DNA of 64,000 bases. It comes from Chytriomyces cf. hyalinus JEL632 (Eukaryota > Chytridiomycota > Chytridiomycetes > Chytridiales > Chytriomycetaceae). The translations under genes were made by a program, and so were the position numbers. Positions 1 through 10,828 of this stretch are shown piece after piece. The stretch lies in the NCBI GenBank assembly GCA_025435555.1, contig JAIWWG010000124.1, forward strand, positions 1 to 64,000, given 5' to 3'. Position 1 is the stretch's first letter; every line of letters begins with the position of its first letter. The notes under the pieces were generated by a model, which saw nothing but the letters and a program-made list of their open reading frames with translations, did no database searches and was not told the DNA's origin.

Positions 1-1089
1 CGAAACTGATGCACCCATTTCGTCGAAATTTATAGTTGCGCCTTTCATACTTAGTGCTGAGATTGACAGGAGGTTCACAGAGAGACCTGGTACGTAAAGA
101 ACTCCGGTTATTGTCACTGTGCCGTTCTCACCCTTCAATTTAACCGATCCAATCCCCTTGATCTGGAACTGGTCACCGCTTGCTACCGTTACTTTGCCAA
201 GGTCGTCCTGGCTTGTCAAGTCCTTGATAATTTCTTTGTCACCTGTCATGTGGTTACTGGCTCCGGAGTCCAGAATCCAGTCACCATCTCCTGACTTTAT
301 CTTTGCTGCGGTAAGCACGAAGTTTCTTGATTGATTTGCTTGATGAGCTTTCTTCTCATCATCTTTGCTTTTGATCTGTCTTGGTCCTTGACCTTCTTTG
401 TCGCCGCCCTTGGCCCAACACTGTGCTTTCTTGTGCCCTGGCTTGCCGCAATTGTTGCATTCACCTTTAAATTTCATGTTGCTCTGTTTTGCCTGCATGG
501 CTATGCCTCTGCTGGATCCAATTTCCTTGCTTTCGGCTCGCATGTACTCGTACTCTGAGATAATTTTTCCTTTAAAATCCTTGTAACTAGTCATCAGGCT
601 AGTCTGTGCTCTGATTGCTGGGAGGACATTCTCCCATGACTTAGGTAAGCTCCTCATGACCTGGTTGATCATGTCTGGGTCACTGACAAGTTGTGTTCCA
701 AGTACTCGTCGGTACTCTTCCAACTTTGCTAAGTGGTTGATTACATCACCACCTTCTTTCATTTTTAGACCTCTGAACATTGTCTGGGTTCGGAATAGCA
801 GGTTCGTTTCATCTGATGCTGTGATATTCTTGACTGCAGCCATCATTTCTTTTGCAGTAGTGGCTTCCCTAAGGTGCTCATAGAACTTAGGTAGGACTCT
901 CTCCACTATCTTGCCCATGGCTTTCTCGTCCATAGCTAACCATTCTTTTAGTTCTTCAGCTTTGGACTCTTCTGGTTTGGCCGTCTTTAGCGTGCTTCCA
1001 AGTTTCTTGGCGTTAAGATGGTGGCGCATGGCAAATTCCCATTCCTGATAGTTTTCACCGTTGTAGAGTAGAGTCTCGTGTTTGCTCAT
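1..1089 (-). CDS. Ty1/copia Gag-Pol polyprotein, N-terminal 363 codons (runs off the window)
   Basis: The minus strand is open without a stop from the ATG at 1089 to the window edge, so only the 5' part is visible. The start reads MSKHETLLYNGENYQEW, typical of copia Gag (UBN2/DUF4219 type). A CCHC zinc knuckle (CNNCGKPGHKKAQC) lies near residues 205-220. About 55 residues later comes the aspartic-protease motif WILDSGASNHMTGD, followed by the copia signature VLYVPGLSVNLLS. Gag and protease are therefore in one frame, as in Ty1/copia elements. Integrase and reverse transcriptase must lie outside the window. All 363 codons are intact, which suggests a recent or active copy. No intron is seen. 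Family assignment is firm; activity is inferred. Confidence 0.93.
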   Translation of the reverse strand, partial: MSKHETLLYNGENYQEWEFAMRHHLNAKKLGSTLKTAKPEESKAEELKEWLAMDEKAMGKIVERVLPKFYEHLREATTAKEMMAAVKNITASDETNLLFRTQTMFRGLKMKEGGDVINHLAKLEEYRRVLGTQLVSDPDMINQVMRSLPKSWENVLPAIRAQTSLMTSYKDFKGKIISEYEYMRAESKEIGSSRGIAMQAKQSNMKFKGECNNCGKPGHKKAQCWAKGGDKEGQGPRQIKSKDDEKKAHQANQSRNFVLTAAKIKSGDGDWILDSGASNHMTGDKEIIKDLTSQDDLGKVTVASGDQFQIKGIGSVKLKGENGTVTITGVLYVPGLSVNLLSISALSMKGATINFDEMGASVS

Positions 1090-1136
1090 GGTAAGATGTC
1101 GGTTTTTTAATTATAGCAATGGTGCTGATAACGTAT

Positions 1137-1249
1137 TGAGATCTGTGTGGAAAGAGTCGTTTTTTATTATCGAATAAACGCCTCCTTTTATACGCGTAGA
1201 AGTGAAATCATTGTGGCACAGCAAAAAGGTAAAACAATGACTTGTTCCA
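1137..1249 (-). repeat. Putative short copia 5' LTR with TATA box
   Basis: Upstream of Gag on the minus strand lies a segment that can be read as a TG...CA-bounded LTR of about 113 bp (starting TGGAACAAG at 1249, ending ATCTCA at 1137). It contains a TATA-like TATAAAAGG at 1184-1192. Directly between it and the Gag ATG, at about 1119-1134, is CGTTATCAGCACC, resembling the primer-binding region next to copia LTRs. The partner LTR and target duplication are outside the window, so both ends are provisional. A 113-bp LTR would be short for this family. Confidence 0.4.
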
Positions 1250-3471
1250 GAAACGTCTAAAGAAATCTGCCACAGTAGCACAGCCGGGGATTCCAACACC
1301 AGCCAGCCTGTTGCCGCAAGCAAACCATGTTCCAGTCAGCAACAAAAACAATGATATCAATGGACTTGATCAACTGGAAGCATCACCACATCAAAATGAT
1401 GGAAACAATGCAGAGGAAGAATTCGAAAATGAGGAAGAAGACTTTGGTGAAGCAGATGACCAAGGGGTGGACCAGGGGGCAGAGTTTGAGTTTGCAGATG
1501 ATGAAGCGCATGCTCGAAACCAGTACCTGGAGCATAAAGCATTACGCGCACAAGCAGATTGGGCTCATAACAGCCAAGACGGAACCAGAATTTATGCTGA
1601 ACCCCAAAAAGAATACAAGGTATAAATGTTCAAATTTGATGCATGACTGCAAATATAAAACTGCCATTTCTCACAGAGCTGGTGCGAGAACCAAAGGTAC
1701 CCAGAAACCTTTGTAACAGAGTCTCGCTTGTTGAGGTTCCTCCAGTATTTGGAAACCAGACCGTTGAAGAAGAGAGGTCGGAAATCAACACAGAACTTCC
1801 AGAAGCGCACAACTCGGAAAATAAAGGGTGAAACTGTTCTCCTTGAGCGCCACAACAATGCTGGGGACATTGTCTTTCGCCACCCAGACTATGCCAATCT
1901 GGCAAACACAGTATCTACAAATATTCTGAGCCATCAAACCATCAGAGTTTATGTGAATGCCCTTGTTCATCTCTTCTTTTGGCAAACTGTGGATGTGACT
2001 GATCAGGTTTTCTCCAAAAAAAAACCCCGGTTGTTGTGCTTTCATACTTATTCCACTCACTTCTTAGAATTCCAAGAACCCTCATCCCTACCCACGTGGA
2101 CCAAGCATCAAAAGCTTTCTGTTAAAGCATAAAGAAGAGCATGAACAACGCAAAGCCACAAGCTCTGATGATGCTGGATTGGATGATATGGCTCTTCGGA
2201 TTGATGATGCAAAGTGGATGGAGCTGGCAATGCGTATGTTGAGATCGAAAAAGTTTGTAGAGGTGGCGACATTGTGGTTGGACAAGCAAGCTGTTGGGCG
2301 ACATCAGCTTGCCCGAGATTGGTGCCTGAAGGATATGTTTTTGTATACACTGCAGGAAGAGAGTATCACAAATGGTCCAGTTGAAATCCTGATTGGACGA
2401 TCAAAAGTGTCGAAGACAAACCACTTTGAACGTGCGGAACACTTTGGATTTTTCCACTCAAAGAATGTTCTGGAGTGCGCATGGGGCTGGCAGGTTGAAA
2501 TTATGGCACGGGGATACTCTGTTGGTATTGATGGCCGTATCTGGACAACTCCAGATGTGTCAAATCGTGACACATTTTACAAGGTGAAAGTGCTGCATGA
2601 TCCAAAATATGGTTCCATGTATAAAGCTGTCACTAAAGCAATGGAAGAAATTGGACTTCATTCAAAGGTAAACATCACTTTCTGAAGCATTCTCCTTTCT
2701 CACCAAATGGTATGTACATTCAACAGAAAAAAGCGCACATCAGCTGCGTGAAGGGAAATATGGACATGTTCAACCACTCACTCAATCCAGAAGACATGAG
2801 AATAGCAGCGCGGAATAAACTCGACTCCCAGGAAAGCTGCTACAAATTTAGCTTGTCACTGCCAGCAGCACGGATCCTTGCCAGATGGAAAAAAGAACAA
2901 GGCAAAGTGCATCTTTATTAATTATATAAGAACTAACACAATATTGTCTAATTTATTCTAATAGGAAACTATAACTGTGTACGGGAGCAGTGTGTAGTGC
3001 CAGTTGCATTGAAAAACCGCGTGTTTGAATTTCTGGACAATGCAAAACAAAAGGTGGCTGAACTTCTGGCATCTGGACACTACGCAACAGCTATAGCTGA
3101 AAATGATTATCTTGCTGTTATGATGCGCAATCGAGAGATTCTATTCCAGGACATGGCAGAGAAAATGGACAATGTGAGTTTTCGACTTTTCAGGCAATCA
3201 TCACTGACACTTGCAACTTCAGGCAACTTACATGGCAGCAGTTGGAAACAATGACAGCTTCCTCAATTGCTCGCTATTTGATAATGACGACTTTCGAGCA
3301 TATCAGATAGCTGCACGTGAAAAACGCGCAGCATTATCTGCAGAGTTGACGCAGTCGCAGGAGCTGGAGAGAGCAGTCCCAGAGGTAGTGTCTGCACTTG
3401 ATGGTATTCGATATGAGGGACTGGGGCAGCATGTGACCATGATGTGTGAGGATTTGGGTTTTGGGCTTTGA
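1250..3471 (+). pseudogene. Crypton-type tyrosine recombinase, 5'-truncated, six exons
   Basis: Splicing 1677-2006, 2068-2667, 2727-2901, 2965-3173 and 3223-3471 behind a first exon ending at 1619 gives one frame of about 640 residues. Introns are 49-63 nt; the fourth starts with GC (AG|GCAAAG). The product has the order of Crypton recombinases: a SAM-like core-binding part (YKSWCENQRYPETFV...LSHQTIRVYVNAL), the linker PHPYPRGPSIKSFLLKH, then the catalytic part (KTNHFERAEHFGF, HDPKYGSMYKAVTKAM, ESCYKFSL with a candidate tyrosine). The usual HxxR box reads HISC, so the catalytic Arg is a Cys. Exon 1 has no ATG; its open frame starts at the copia LTR border. Both facts argue for a dead copy. 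The family call is strong; exact exon ends are hand-derived. Confidence 0.8.
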
Positions 3472-4319
3472 TAGGATTTATTATCTTAAGGTGAATCACA
3501 ACACAACAAAACAGCTCTCCTTATATACATTTTTGGCTCCTGCAAAATCTCATTGGGCTTTCTTCAGTTTCACTTTTGAGCCACCCTTTTTTCCATTTCA
3601 TTTGTCATTTCAGTTCTACAAATGAGATTTGATGTGAAATCATCCATTTTTCATTTTGCAGTTTGAAATTGCTGAAAAAGTGAGTCAGTGCTGACAATTC
3701 AGTTTTTTTCAGGCTGATTAGTCATTCATTACTGGCTGACAGTTAAGGCTTGTCAATCATAATTAATATCCCCACACTGGGTAAGGTTATTGATTAATTG
3801 CTTGACTGGCTTGACATATTAGTCATACAAAAGTAGTAATAGAATACTTTTCCAAGTTGATTTCTATTTCTTCTTCTTCTGCTTATTTCTCTATAAAGAT
3901 CAGAAGATAGCTGCATGAAACTGGCAGCAGTGTGGGTTGAACCAGGGACCTGTTGGTCTGTAGTCGCGAACCTTAACAACTAGGCCAGCATCATATATAT
4001 TCCAGACAATTACTTTCAACCATCTTTATGCTTGATCAGAGCAAGAATAGTTGAAGTCATGTAGTGAAATAAGCTATCATCATCTACAAGTCCGCACCCT
4101 TCATAGAACACGTGTATTCATGTATTCATTCCTTGTTATAGTATCTACTAGACGTTTACCCTACTCAATGTCATAATTCATGCCCATATGTATTGAGGTT
4201 GGTGGAATGGTGAGGTGCGTGACTCTTCTTTATCTGCAGTAGAGAATAAGAGATGAATCAGGGAGACTTAACCTTTATTGAAGTAAACAGTGCTCCATCA
4301 CTTGAGACTGATATTCAAC
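3472..4319. other. Non-coding gap between Crypton recombinase and GCR1_C-like gene
   Basis: No credible coding frame is seen in these 850 bases. They hold AT-rich sequence and the tRNA-like segment at 3921-3990. The stretch could be the 3' flank of the recombinase plus promoter of the next gene. It could instead be an enlarged intron if both belong to one Crypton transcription unit, but I could not close such a splice in frame. Confidence 0.5.
3921..3990 (-). repeat. tRNA-like / SINE-head-like segment
   Basis: Read on the minus strand this 70-bp stretch has an A-box-like TGGCCTAGTTGTTAAGG and, about 30 nt later, a B-box-like GGTTCAACCC. Short ends CTGGC and GCCAG can pair like an acceptor stem. 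The anticodon and T stems pair badly, so it is unlikely to be a working tRNA. A degenerate tRNA or tRNA-derived SINE is the better reading. Confidence 0.4.
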
Positions 4320-5203
4320 ATGATGGAGAGTATTGAGTCACTGGCCAAACAAGTGTCGGCTCTTGCGCATGTCCCACAACAGTTGTTGCAAATAGATGCA
4401 GCTTTATTTGAACTACACGGTAAAAATGACACGCTGCAAAGTAACATTCAGGTTTGTTCACATAGTGCATGTAACATTCAACACCTTACTTACATGATGC
4501 CCCATATTAACAGCGCAACCACGTGATTACGACACAAAGCATCCGCAGCAATCTGATCCATCAAGCAAACGCGCACAGGACACAGGCAGATGCAATGGAC
4601 CATGCCGTGCTTGAAATCGAGACACTTGCAGCTTTGAGCCAGCCACAACCTCTTCCGCATCTCCAGCAACTGCAGCAACAGCAAATTCAGCCCTCCGCTA
4701 GCCTGCCGCAAGATCCGAACATGCCAACTGTGTCACTGCAGAGTGCAGACCTTAATATTACGATGTCAAATGCACCAATAATTCCATCACCTGAAGGGGC
4801 TTGCGAAACAAATGCGGAATCTCAAAGTGGCGATCCAAAGCTGTACACATTCTTTCAATACACGCGTGGGAACGAAATCCTCTTGTGTCACAATGAATTC
4901 GAACTTGGGCTCAGTGGGCGTCCGTCTATCAATGCAATAGAGAAGGAGCATGGGATTAAATGGCGTGAATGGCGAGAGGGAACGAAGCAAGTAAACAAAA
5001 TGACGAAGACTTACCGTTCGCGCAAGCGAGTCTATGAGCATGTGAAGGCCATTGCAGTGCGATCGAACTGCTCCATCGCTGAGAGTGCGGCGAGGCTTCA
5101 ACGCGATATGGATGCACTGGTTGGGACAAATAAGAAACGCGGGTTGGACTGTTATTCGGAGCATCTGAGAAGCGGTTCATCGGCTGAAGGCTCATCAAAT
5201 TAA
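4320..5203 (+). CDS. Coiled-coil protein with GCR1_C-like DNA-binding domain, Crypton-associated
   Basis: Two exons (4320-4451 and 4514-5203; 62-nt intron) encode 273 residues. The N-terminal 45 residues (MESIESLAKQVSAL...) look like a coiled coil, followed by a Gln/Pro-rich linker. Near residues 155-235 is a segment resembling GCR1_C: YTFFQYTRGNEIL, LSGRPSINAIEKEHGIKWR, TYRSRKRVYEHV, i.e. the pattern of an aromatic start, a G-x-P-S turn, W-R and a basic helix. GCR1_C domains are known at the C-terminus of fungal Crypton recombinases. Here the domain sits in a separate frame 850 bp downstream of the recombinase, so it may be the detached C-terminus of the same element or a partner gene. The frame is intact. 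Confidence 0.6.
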
Positions 5204-5564
5204 ATAAATATTGCTTACCGTTCATATCATCATCGGAGCACTGACTGATTTCGGGTGGCGCTTGCATCTTCGGCGTTGTTGTTGTGTGCATTTTATTGCG
5301 AATATTTAAATATTTGTGAGTCTGCACTAAAGTGGTGGTGTGACGAAAAGTGACGCGTAACCCTCATTGTGCCGTATATTTTATATCTGTAAAATAAAAT
5401 TGACCTTGTGCGTCCCATATGCATCGATACAAGTCGACAAAATTATATAAAGAAAATAACGATGCTCGTCGATGGAAAAAAGAAAATATTTGCCCCATGC
5501 AGAGTCGGTAAGTCACTGGCCATTGCAAGCAAGCACCATAAGTTAACCACCTGCTTCATCCAGT
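5204..5564. other. Upstream region of KDZ transposase
   Basis: AT-rich, with no long frame. A possible extra first exon starts near 5460-5475 (ATGs followed by a GTAAGT at 5509-5514), but I could not join it to the ATG at 5565 with certainty. I looked for terminal inverted repeats shared with 8.5-9.3 kb and 10.8-11.0 kb and found none convincing by eye. Confidence 0.4.
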
Positions 5565-8483
5565 ATGGAGTCCAATAAACGGTTAGCATCGGCAAGACTG
5601 CACGTTGATGCCTTGATGACCACCCAAGTCGATGCACTGTTCACTCAGTTCCAGCAACAACGAAGGAAGAAGCAATCGAAAGAGAATCCGCGTGAAATGC
5701 AACAGCCATCAGCTCTGCTCGAAACTGACGTGGGTTCTGCTCATGACGCACACGACGGAAACTTTGGCGAGGACGAAGACTCAGGCGATGACGGAAACTC
5801 AGGCGATGATGGAAACTCAGGCGACGACAAAGATCTTGCGATTCCAGCCTCCCGAAGTGGTCACTTTGACGCACACGTGATATCAGCAGTGCGACCAGGA
5901 AGTCGGCGTAACTATGCAACAAAGCGAAAACAGTGTGCTGCTGCTTGGTCCATTGCTCGCATCAACAATATGCAGAGCCTTGCAGCTGCACAAGACTGGC
6001 CAGATCTCAATCATCAGATGTGCTGCCATGCCAACTGTACCATAACAGAGGATCTCTTACGATGTTACACATGCCGAACACAAGGTCACCCCAGCGTCTT
6101 CTGCCTTGTTCATGTTCCTCTGGCCCATCCATTCTCGCACAACTTGGTGGATGCACGTGGACGCAAGTATGAGTTCCCAGATTTGTCTCGGAGAGTTTGG
6201 TGCAGAGAATGCAACCAGAAGCAAAGCTCATCAACGGTGGCTCGAAATATCGCACTCCATGCACTTCATGGCGTTGAAACTGTCAGTTTTTATGCCTGCA
6301 ACATTCATCTGGACTCAAGTGTACTGATGGGCCATGGGTTCTTCCCAGCGTCTCCAGAAAAGCCAGGTTTTATTGTTGATTGCATTCATTCCTCATCAAA
6401 GCTAATGCAAGATACAGAAGTGGCATTTTCAATCGAAATGCTAGATGTTACTGCGCAATTTCAAGGTGTCCGAAACAATCGCGTGTCAAATTATGGGGCT
6501 GCCATGTCATTCTACAACAATGGTCAAAGTCGCCAAATCAACATTGTACACCAAACAGTCTACAAGCAGTTCAATGAGTGTATGAATGAGTATGGGAAGC
6601 TGAAGCATCTGCTGTCTCACAGTCGGTTTACGCAAGAGATCATCGACAAAAAAGGGGTTAGATCGTTTAGATTCAAATGTTTCCTACTGACACTGAATAT
6701 TATTAAAGGTCGGGAGAACAAGATGCCCTTGTACTGGTGCAGATGCCTCTGCTGGTGCTTTTGAAAATGGCACATTCGGAAATATTATCATGCAATCAAA
6801 CACTCAGCCAGCCACTCCAGCTGTTGCATCAAACCTGCCACGAATCTTTATAGCAGATGGAAACTTCTCTATGAAACATAAAAGCATTGCTTTTGGGGGA
6901 GGTGGAACTCACTCTAATTCTGGTGAGCAAGCAACGCATTTGATATTCAATTTAACAATCTGCTTAGTATTAGGAAGTGCTCTCTTTATAGAGAGTCTAC
7001 CATCTTACACTAAGATAAAACAAGAGGAAGAAGCCAAGAGAAAATTAAATGGCTGCGGATCAAACTTCCATGCTGGCGAATCAAATCAGACAAGAGATCA
7101 GCGATGTGATGTAAATGGTGCATTTGGCTGCACTTGCCCACACGGTGTTCTAGACGTTGTATTGGGTAAAATTTTATTGCCTCTCAAGGTGTTTCTCATT
7201 TGTCTGCACAGATATTGAAAAGGGGGAAAAGCTGTCTCTATTCCTGTCTGTTTTGAATCACCTACATTCGGAATATCCTGGTGCTCGATTGTTAGCCGGT
7301 TATGATGTTGTTTGTAAAGCACTTGCTCATTGTCGCGTTCATGCTGAGCAAATCAAAAGAGCTAACGTCCAGTCAGATATTTATATCCCATTCATTGGCA
7401 TGCTCCATTCATATGCACATGGGATTGGTTGTCAAATGCGGTATGGTCCAAAAGCTGTAATGGGAGGTGGGACTTGTGATTTCGAAGAAATTGAACGTGT
7501 CTGGAGCTTTCTTACGAATCACATTGGAAGGACTCAGCGACAAACACACGAAAATAGGCAAGATGCCATTGTTCAAATTTGCGAAAAATTAGCTGTGACC
7601 AAAGGAAGGGGATTTGTGCGCACAGTGCAGGCCTGGTTTCAAAACTCGTTGAAGGAAGCCCTTTTGATTGCTGAAGAAGCAAATTTGGTTCTGGACGGCA
7701 ACTTTCAAATTCAGCCGTACAGCCATGTAATCTGCAAAAACAAAGCATGGATCAACCAGTGTGTCGAAAAAAATACACACCTTGATGGAGTTACCAGTGG
7801 ACTTGCAAATGAGTATTTGGGAAGGAAGTCCACCATAGTTCAAGATGAAGCTGTTGTTATTTGGTCTGGAATCTGCGCAACAGCTACTTCGCTGAAAGAA
7901 AATCAATTAATTGCTAAGTCATGTCAGTTTATTGGATTGCTGCTCATCAGATCTAATCTTATATATTCAAGCAAAGGGAGCATCAAAGAAAGCAGCAAAG
8001 CTTGTAAAAAATGGCCAAACACTGTACGCAGAATTGCAAGAACTTGTCAATCAGTTCAATGCACTTCCAAACAATATGGATGCTGCCAATGATGCCATAT
8101 CTACAACAGATATTCTCAGTGCATTGTCGAAAGATGCTATTTTTCAAGTTCTTGGCGGAAACAGCAATGCAATTCAGGAGTGATACTGGCGACGCATTGA
8201 AGACCTATTTCACCGCACATTAGATGTTGAAAGAGCAATTAACCATTTCAAGTTGCAGATTACCTCTCTGACTGAAATAACGCAGTTGGTCAGTGGGAGT
8301 ATGGTTGGGCGGCAAAAAGACGCAGCCACTTTCCTGTTGTCATCTCAACTGAAGTGCCAATATGACAGTGTAACTGAATGTAATGCAGTTTTGAAGGAAT
8401 TTTTAAATCTTCTTGATCTGCATGATTTGAGTGAGTGCGTTGCTGAAGTACGACTTGGATTTTTGAAGGGGCTGCACAAATAA
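5565..8483 (+). pseudogene. KDZ-family (Kyakuja-Dileera-Zisupton) DDE transposase with in-frame TGA
   Basis: Exons 5565-6656, 6709-7165, 7212-7922 and 7972-8483 join in one frame of about 920 codons, broken only by TGA at 8181-8183. The homologous-looking frame resumes at once (YWRRIEDLFHRTLDVERAIN) and runs to TAA at 8481. The N-terminal part holds an acidic repeat, then a Cys/His cluster of the CxC type (CHANC, CYTC, HPFSHN, WCREC). The core has the KDZ pattern: RCPCTG; first Asp in IADGNFSMKH; second Asp in LLAGYDVVCK; third acidic residue in DFEEIERVWS, preceded by LHSYAHGIGCQMRYG. KDZ elements are large cut-and-paste transposons known from fungi. The single stop suggests a recently inactivated copy. 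Confidence 0.85.
5780..5830 (+). repeat. 18-bp in-frame repeat in KDZ exon 1
   Basis: Nearly identical 18-bp units (GATGACGGAAACTCAGGC type) encode a run of GDDGNS residues in the acidic N-terminal tail of the transposase. This is replication-slippage-prone coding sequence. Confidence 0.7.
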
Positions 8484-9325
8484 ATCAGGTGGACTATGAT
8501 GCAAAGAACTGTTTCTGAGTGAGAGGCTGCAATTGTGATTCATGGGGTTTATTTATCTGTTGTGGCTGGGTTGTTTGTTTTAGTTTATTTTGTTCTTCAT
8601 TTTGGTTTCTTTATTGGACTTGTTTGTTTCTTTCACTGCCAACTTCTCACACAGTGGCAGTGATTCAACGTCCATATCACCAGAGTGCTTGTAGGTCTTG
8701 GCATTTATGCCGGTTACCATTTTTTGTGATTGATGACATGTAACCGTCCCCGTGGCTTGGTTAAACTTACTTGCAGTCATGTGAGATTCATGACTAATTT
8801 GAATCTCTGCTTGCTACATGTGAGGGGAGTGTGATGCTCAAGTATCTGTTCTCACACCTTCATGTATCCCAGAGACCCTGAGCTTCTCTTTATATCAAGT
8901 ACATGAGGAACCTGGGGGGTTGGTAGTAAGTAGTATTCAATCCTTTATGTGGGCATTGCCATACTAACTGAGTGTTTATTACCATCAACCTTTGAACAGA
9001 AACTAGATCAGAAACCGCCTGCATTTTTAGCCAAGAGTAACTTTTCTAGCCAGGTGTCATAGCAGTCTGCCATGATGGCATCATTAATCTTCAACGTGTT
9101 CAGCATAAAACAATGAAACAGCGATTGTGGCTTCCACTCTATTTGGTGACCAGAATATCCGCCATACACTTTATGCATGAATTCATTGCATGTTTCCCAA
9201 TCGTGAAATGGTACGCCTGCGTGGCAGTAGTTAAAATCAAAGCCAACAAGAGATTATTCACATACCAGATTGCAGTTCACTTTGGAAGATGTTCTCATCT
9301 AGTACATCAACCGGGAGGTTGCCAC
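8484..9325. other. Intergenic between convergent KDZ and homeodomain/HMG genes
   Basis: No frame with family features on either strand. T-rich runs lie at 8560-8640, just past the KDZ stop. This is the shared 3' flank of two convergent genes. Confidence 0.5.
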
Positions 9326-10828
9326 TCAAGCCAGAACGTTTTTATCCGAGTTGTGGCTCTGGTCAGCTTGCATGCATACATCCTCCTCTGATTGCCAAAG
9401 TCCATCACTTGTGCCTGCATCTCCACTATTGTCCAGCCTGCCACCAATACTGAATTTGATCTTGTGTCCATGCAGTGCCGCCCAAACAACCTCAAAATTT
9501 TCCGCACTATACTTTTGCTTGAAAGTTAATGTACTTGGAAGTCCAAGCACATAGCATGCATGTTTGCGTGCTTTCTGGTGCATCACATCGTGCCATGGAA
9601 AAGAAAAGTACATCTTCAACCCTTTTTCTTCGAGAGCCTGATTTAAAAGTGCCAACATTTTTGTTTCATAGTGGGTTTGGCGAACACTTCGAGCTGATTC
9701 CAGCTGACTTGCTAGATTTGGATGACTCTGTTTGAGTTGTTGATGGAACTCAAACTTGGAACAAATCTCCATTTGCTTGTCGGCAAAGTGATTGTCGACA
9801 ATGACTGCAATAGTGCCTACATTGGAGATGGTTATGACACATGATTTGTTACTGCAAGAATTAAGAACCTGAAGTTTTTTTGAAAGCAAATCCTTTAGTC
9901 GCATGAATGCCCACTTTCATCACAGAAAATCCAAGTGCTTCTGCTGCATCTGTTAGCACTCACAGATATAAATAAAATCATTCTTACAAACCCACCCAAT
10001 ATTGTGCCTTCCCGCTCCCATTTTTTCATGATTGAAAGTCCCAATGCCATCTTTTCCTCTTCATCCAACGCAGAGAAGTTTTCGGATGGGTTTTCACTTG
10101 CTTCCTTGGCTCGCAGTGCAAATAACTCGCGTTCCTCCTGATCACAACTTTTCCAAAGTCGGCTTAATTCCGAGTTTATAGCAGTAAATCGCACATTTCG
10201 ATCCATGCCAGCTGTATCCACAGTTGCTTCTGCAGAGATTTGAGGTTAGTTAACGCACAGATGAGACATGGCATGGTCACAACAACCTGCAGTGTTCCAC
10301 TTTGCGCGTTTGAACAGAAGGAAAGAATTTGTTATTGGAGCTTCCCACATGTGGGTTCGCAGGTCGTCTCGAGTTACTGACGCATTCACAGCTGGAGCCT
10401 CTTGTGATTGCGTTTCCAGCCCAACAGATGACAAGGCTGTGTCGCCATTTGGTTCTGCTGATTGATCAGGAGTAACTGAAGGCACAAGCGCGGATACACG
10501 GTTCAAATTGAACCAGTTCTGAAGCAAACAACGACAAGTGAGAGTTGTTAGTAAATCAAACAAGGCGGTGATAATAATGTATTACCGTGACTTGGGAGAC
10601 TTCCACATTTAGTTCAGCGGCAATTTTAGCCCGCTTTGCCGGCATTCCTGAGCTCTCTTTTCGGCTGGCTGTCACCCGTTTGACATCACGGTTATGAACT
10701 AAGTATTCGACAGCCTTCGCATTGAAACGCTGTTTTCGTTTTGGTTCCGTGCTGAGTGCGGTGTCCTGAGGCTGAGATGCGGCACTGGCAACAACTTGCT
10801 CTGATGACTGCGATGCTTCAGTTTGCAT
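9326..10828 (-). CDS. Homeodomain-like plus HMG-box protein, element-associated
   Basis: Exon 1 (10586-10828) starts MQTEASQSSEQVV and holds a basic helical stretch ending AAELNVEVSQVT. After a 67-nt intron, exon 2 (10287-10518) continues NWFNLNRV, so the junction makes a homeodomain-like third helix (W-F-x-x-N-R), although the usual Asn-51 is displaced by one. Exon 2 ends in PITNSFLLFKRAKWNTA, the start of an HMG box. Exon 3 (from 10229) supplies the rest: INSELSRLWKSCDQEEREL, LRAKEASEN. A frame at 9326-9904 (helical, ...LEEKGLKMYFSFPWHDV) probably belongs to the C-terminus, but its junction with exon 3 did not close in frame, so a frameshift or missed intron remains. Function: predicted DNA binding; role in the transposon block unknown. 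Confidence 0.6.

Noticed and set aside
119-883. Plus-strand frames opposite the copia Gag
   Set aside because: They are antisense shadows of a frame with clear copia motifs and show no motif of their own.
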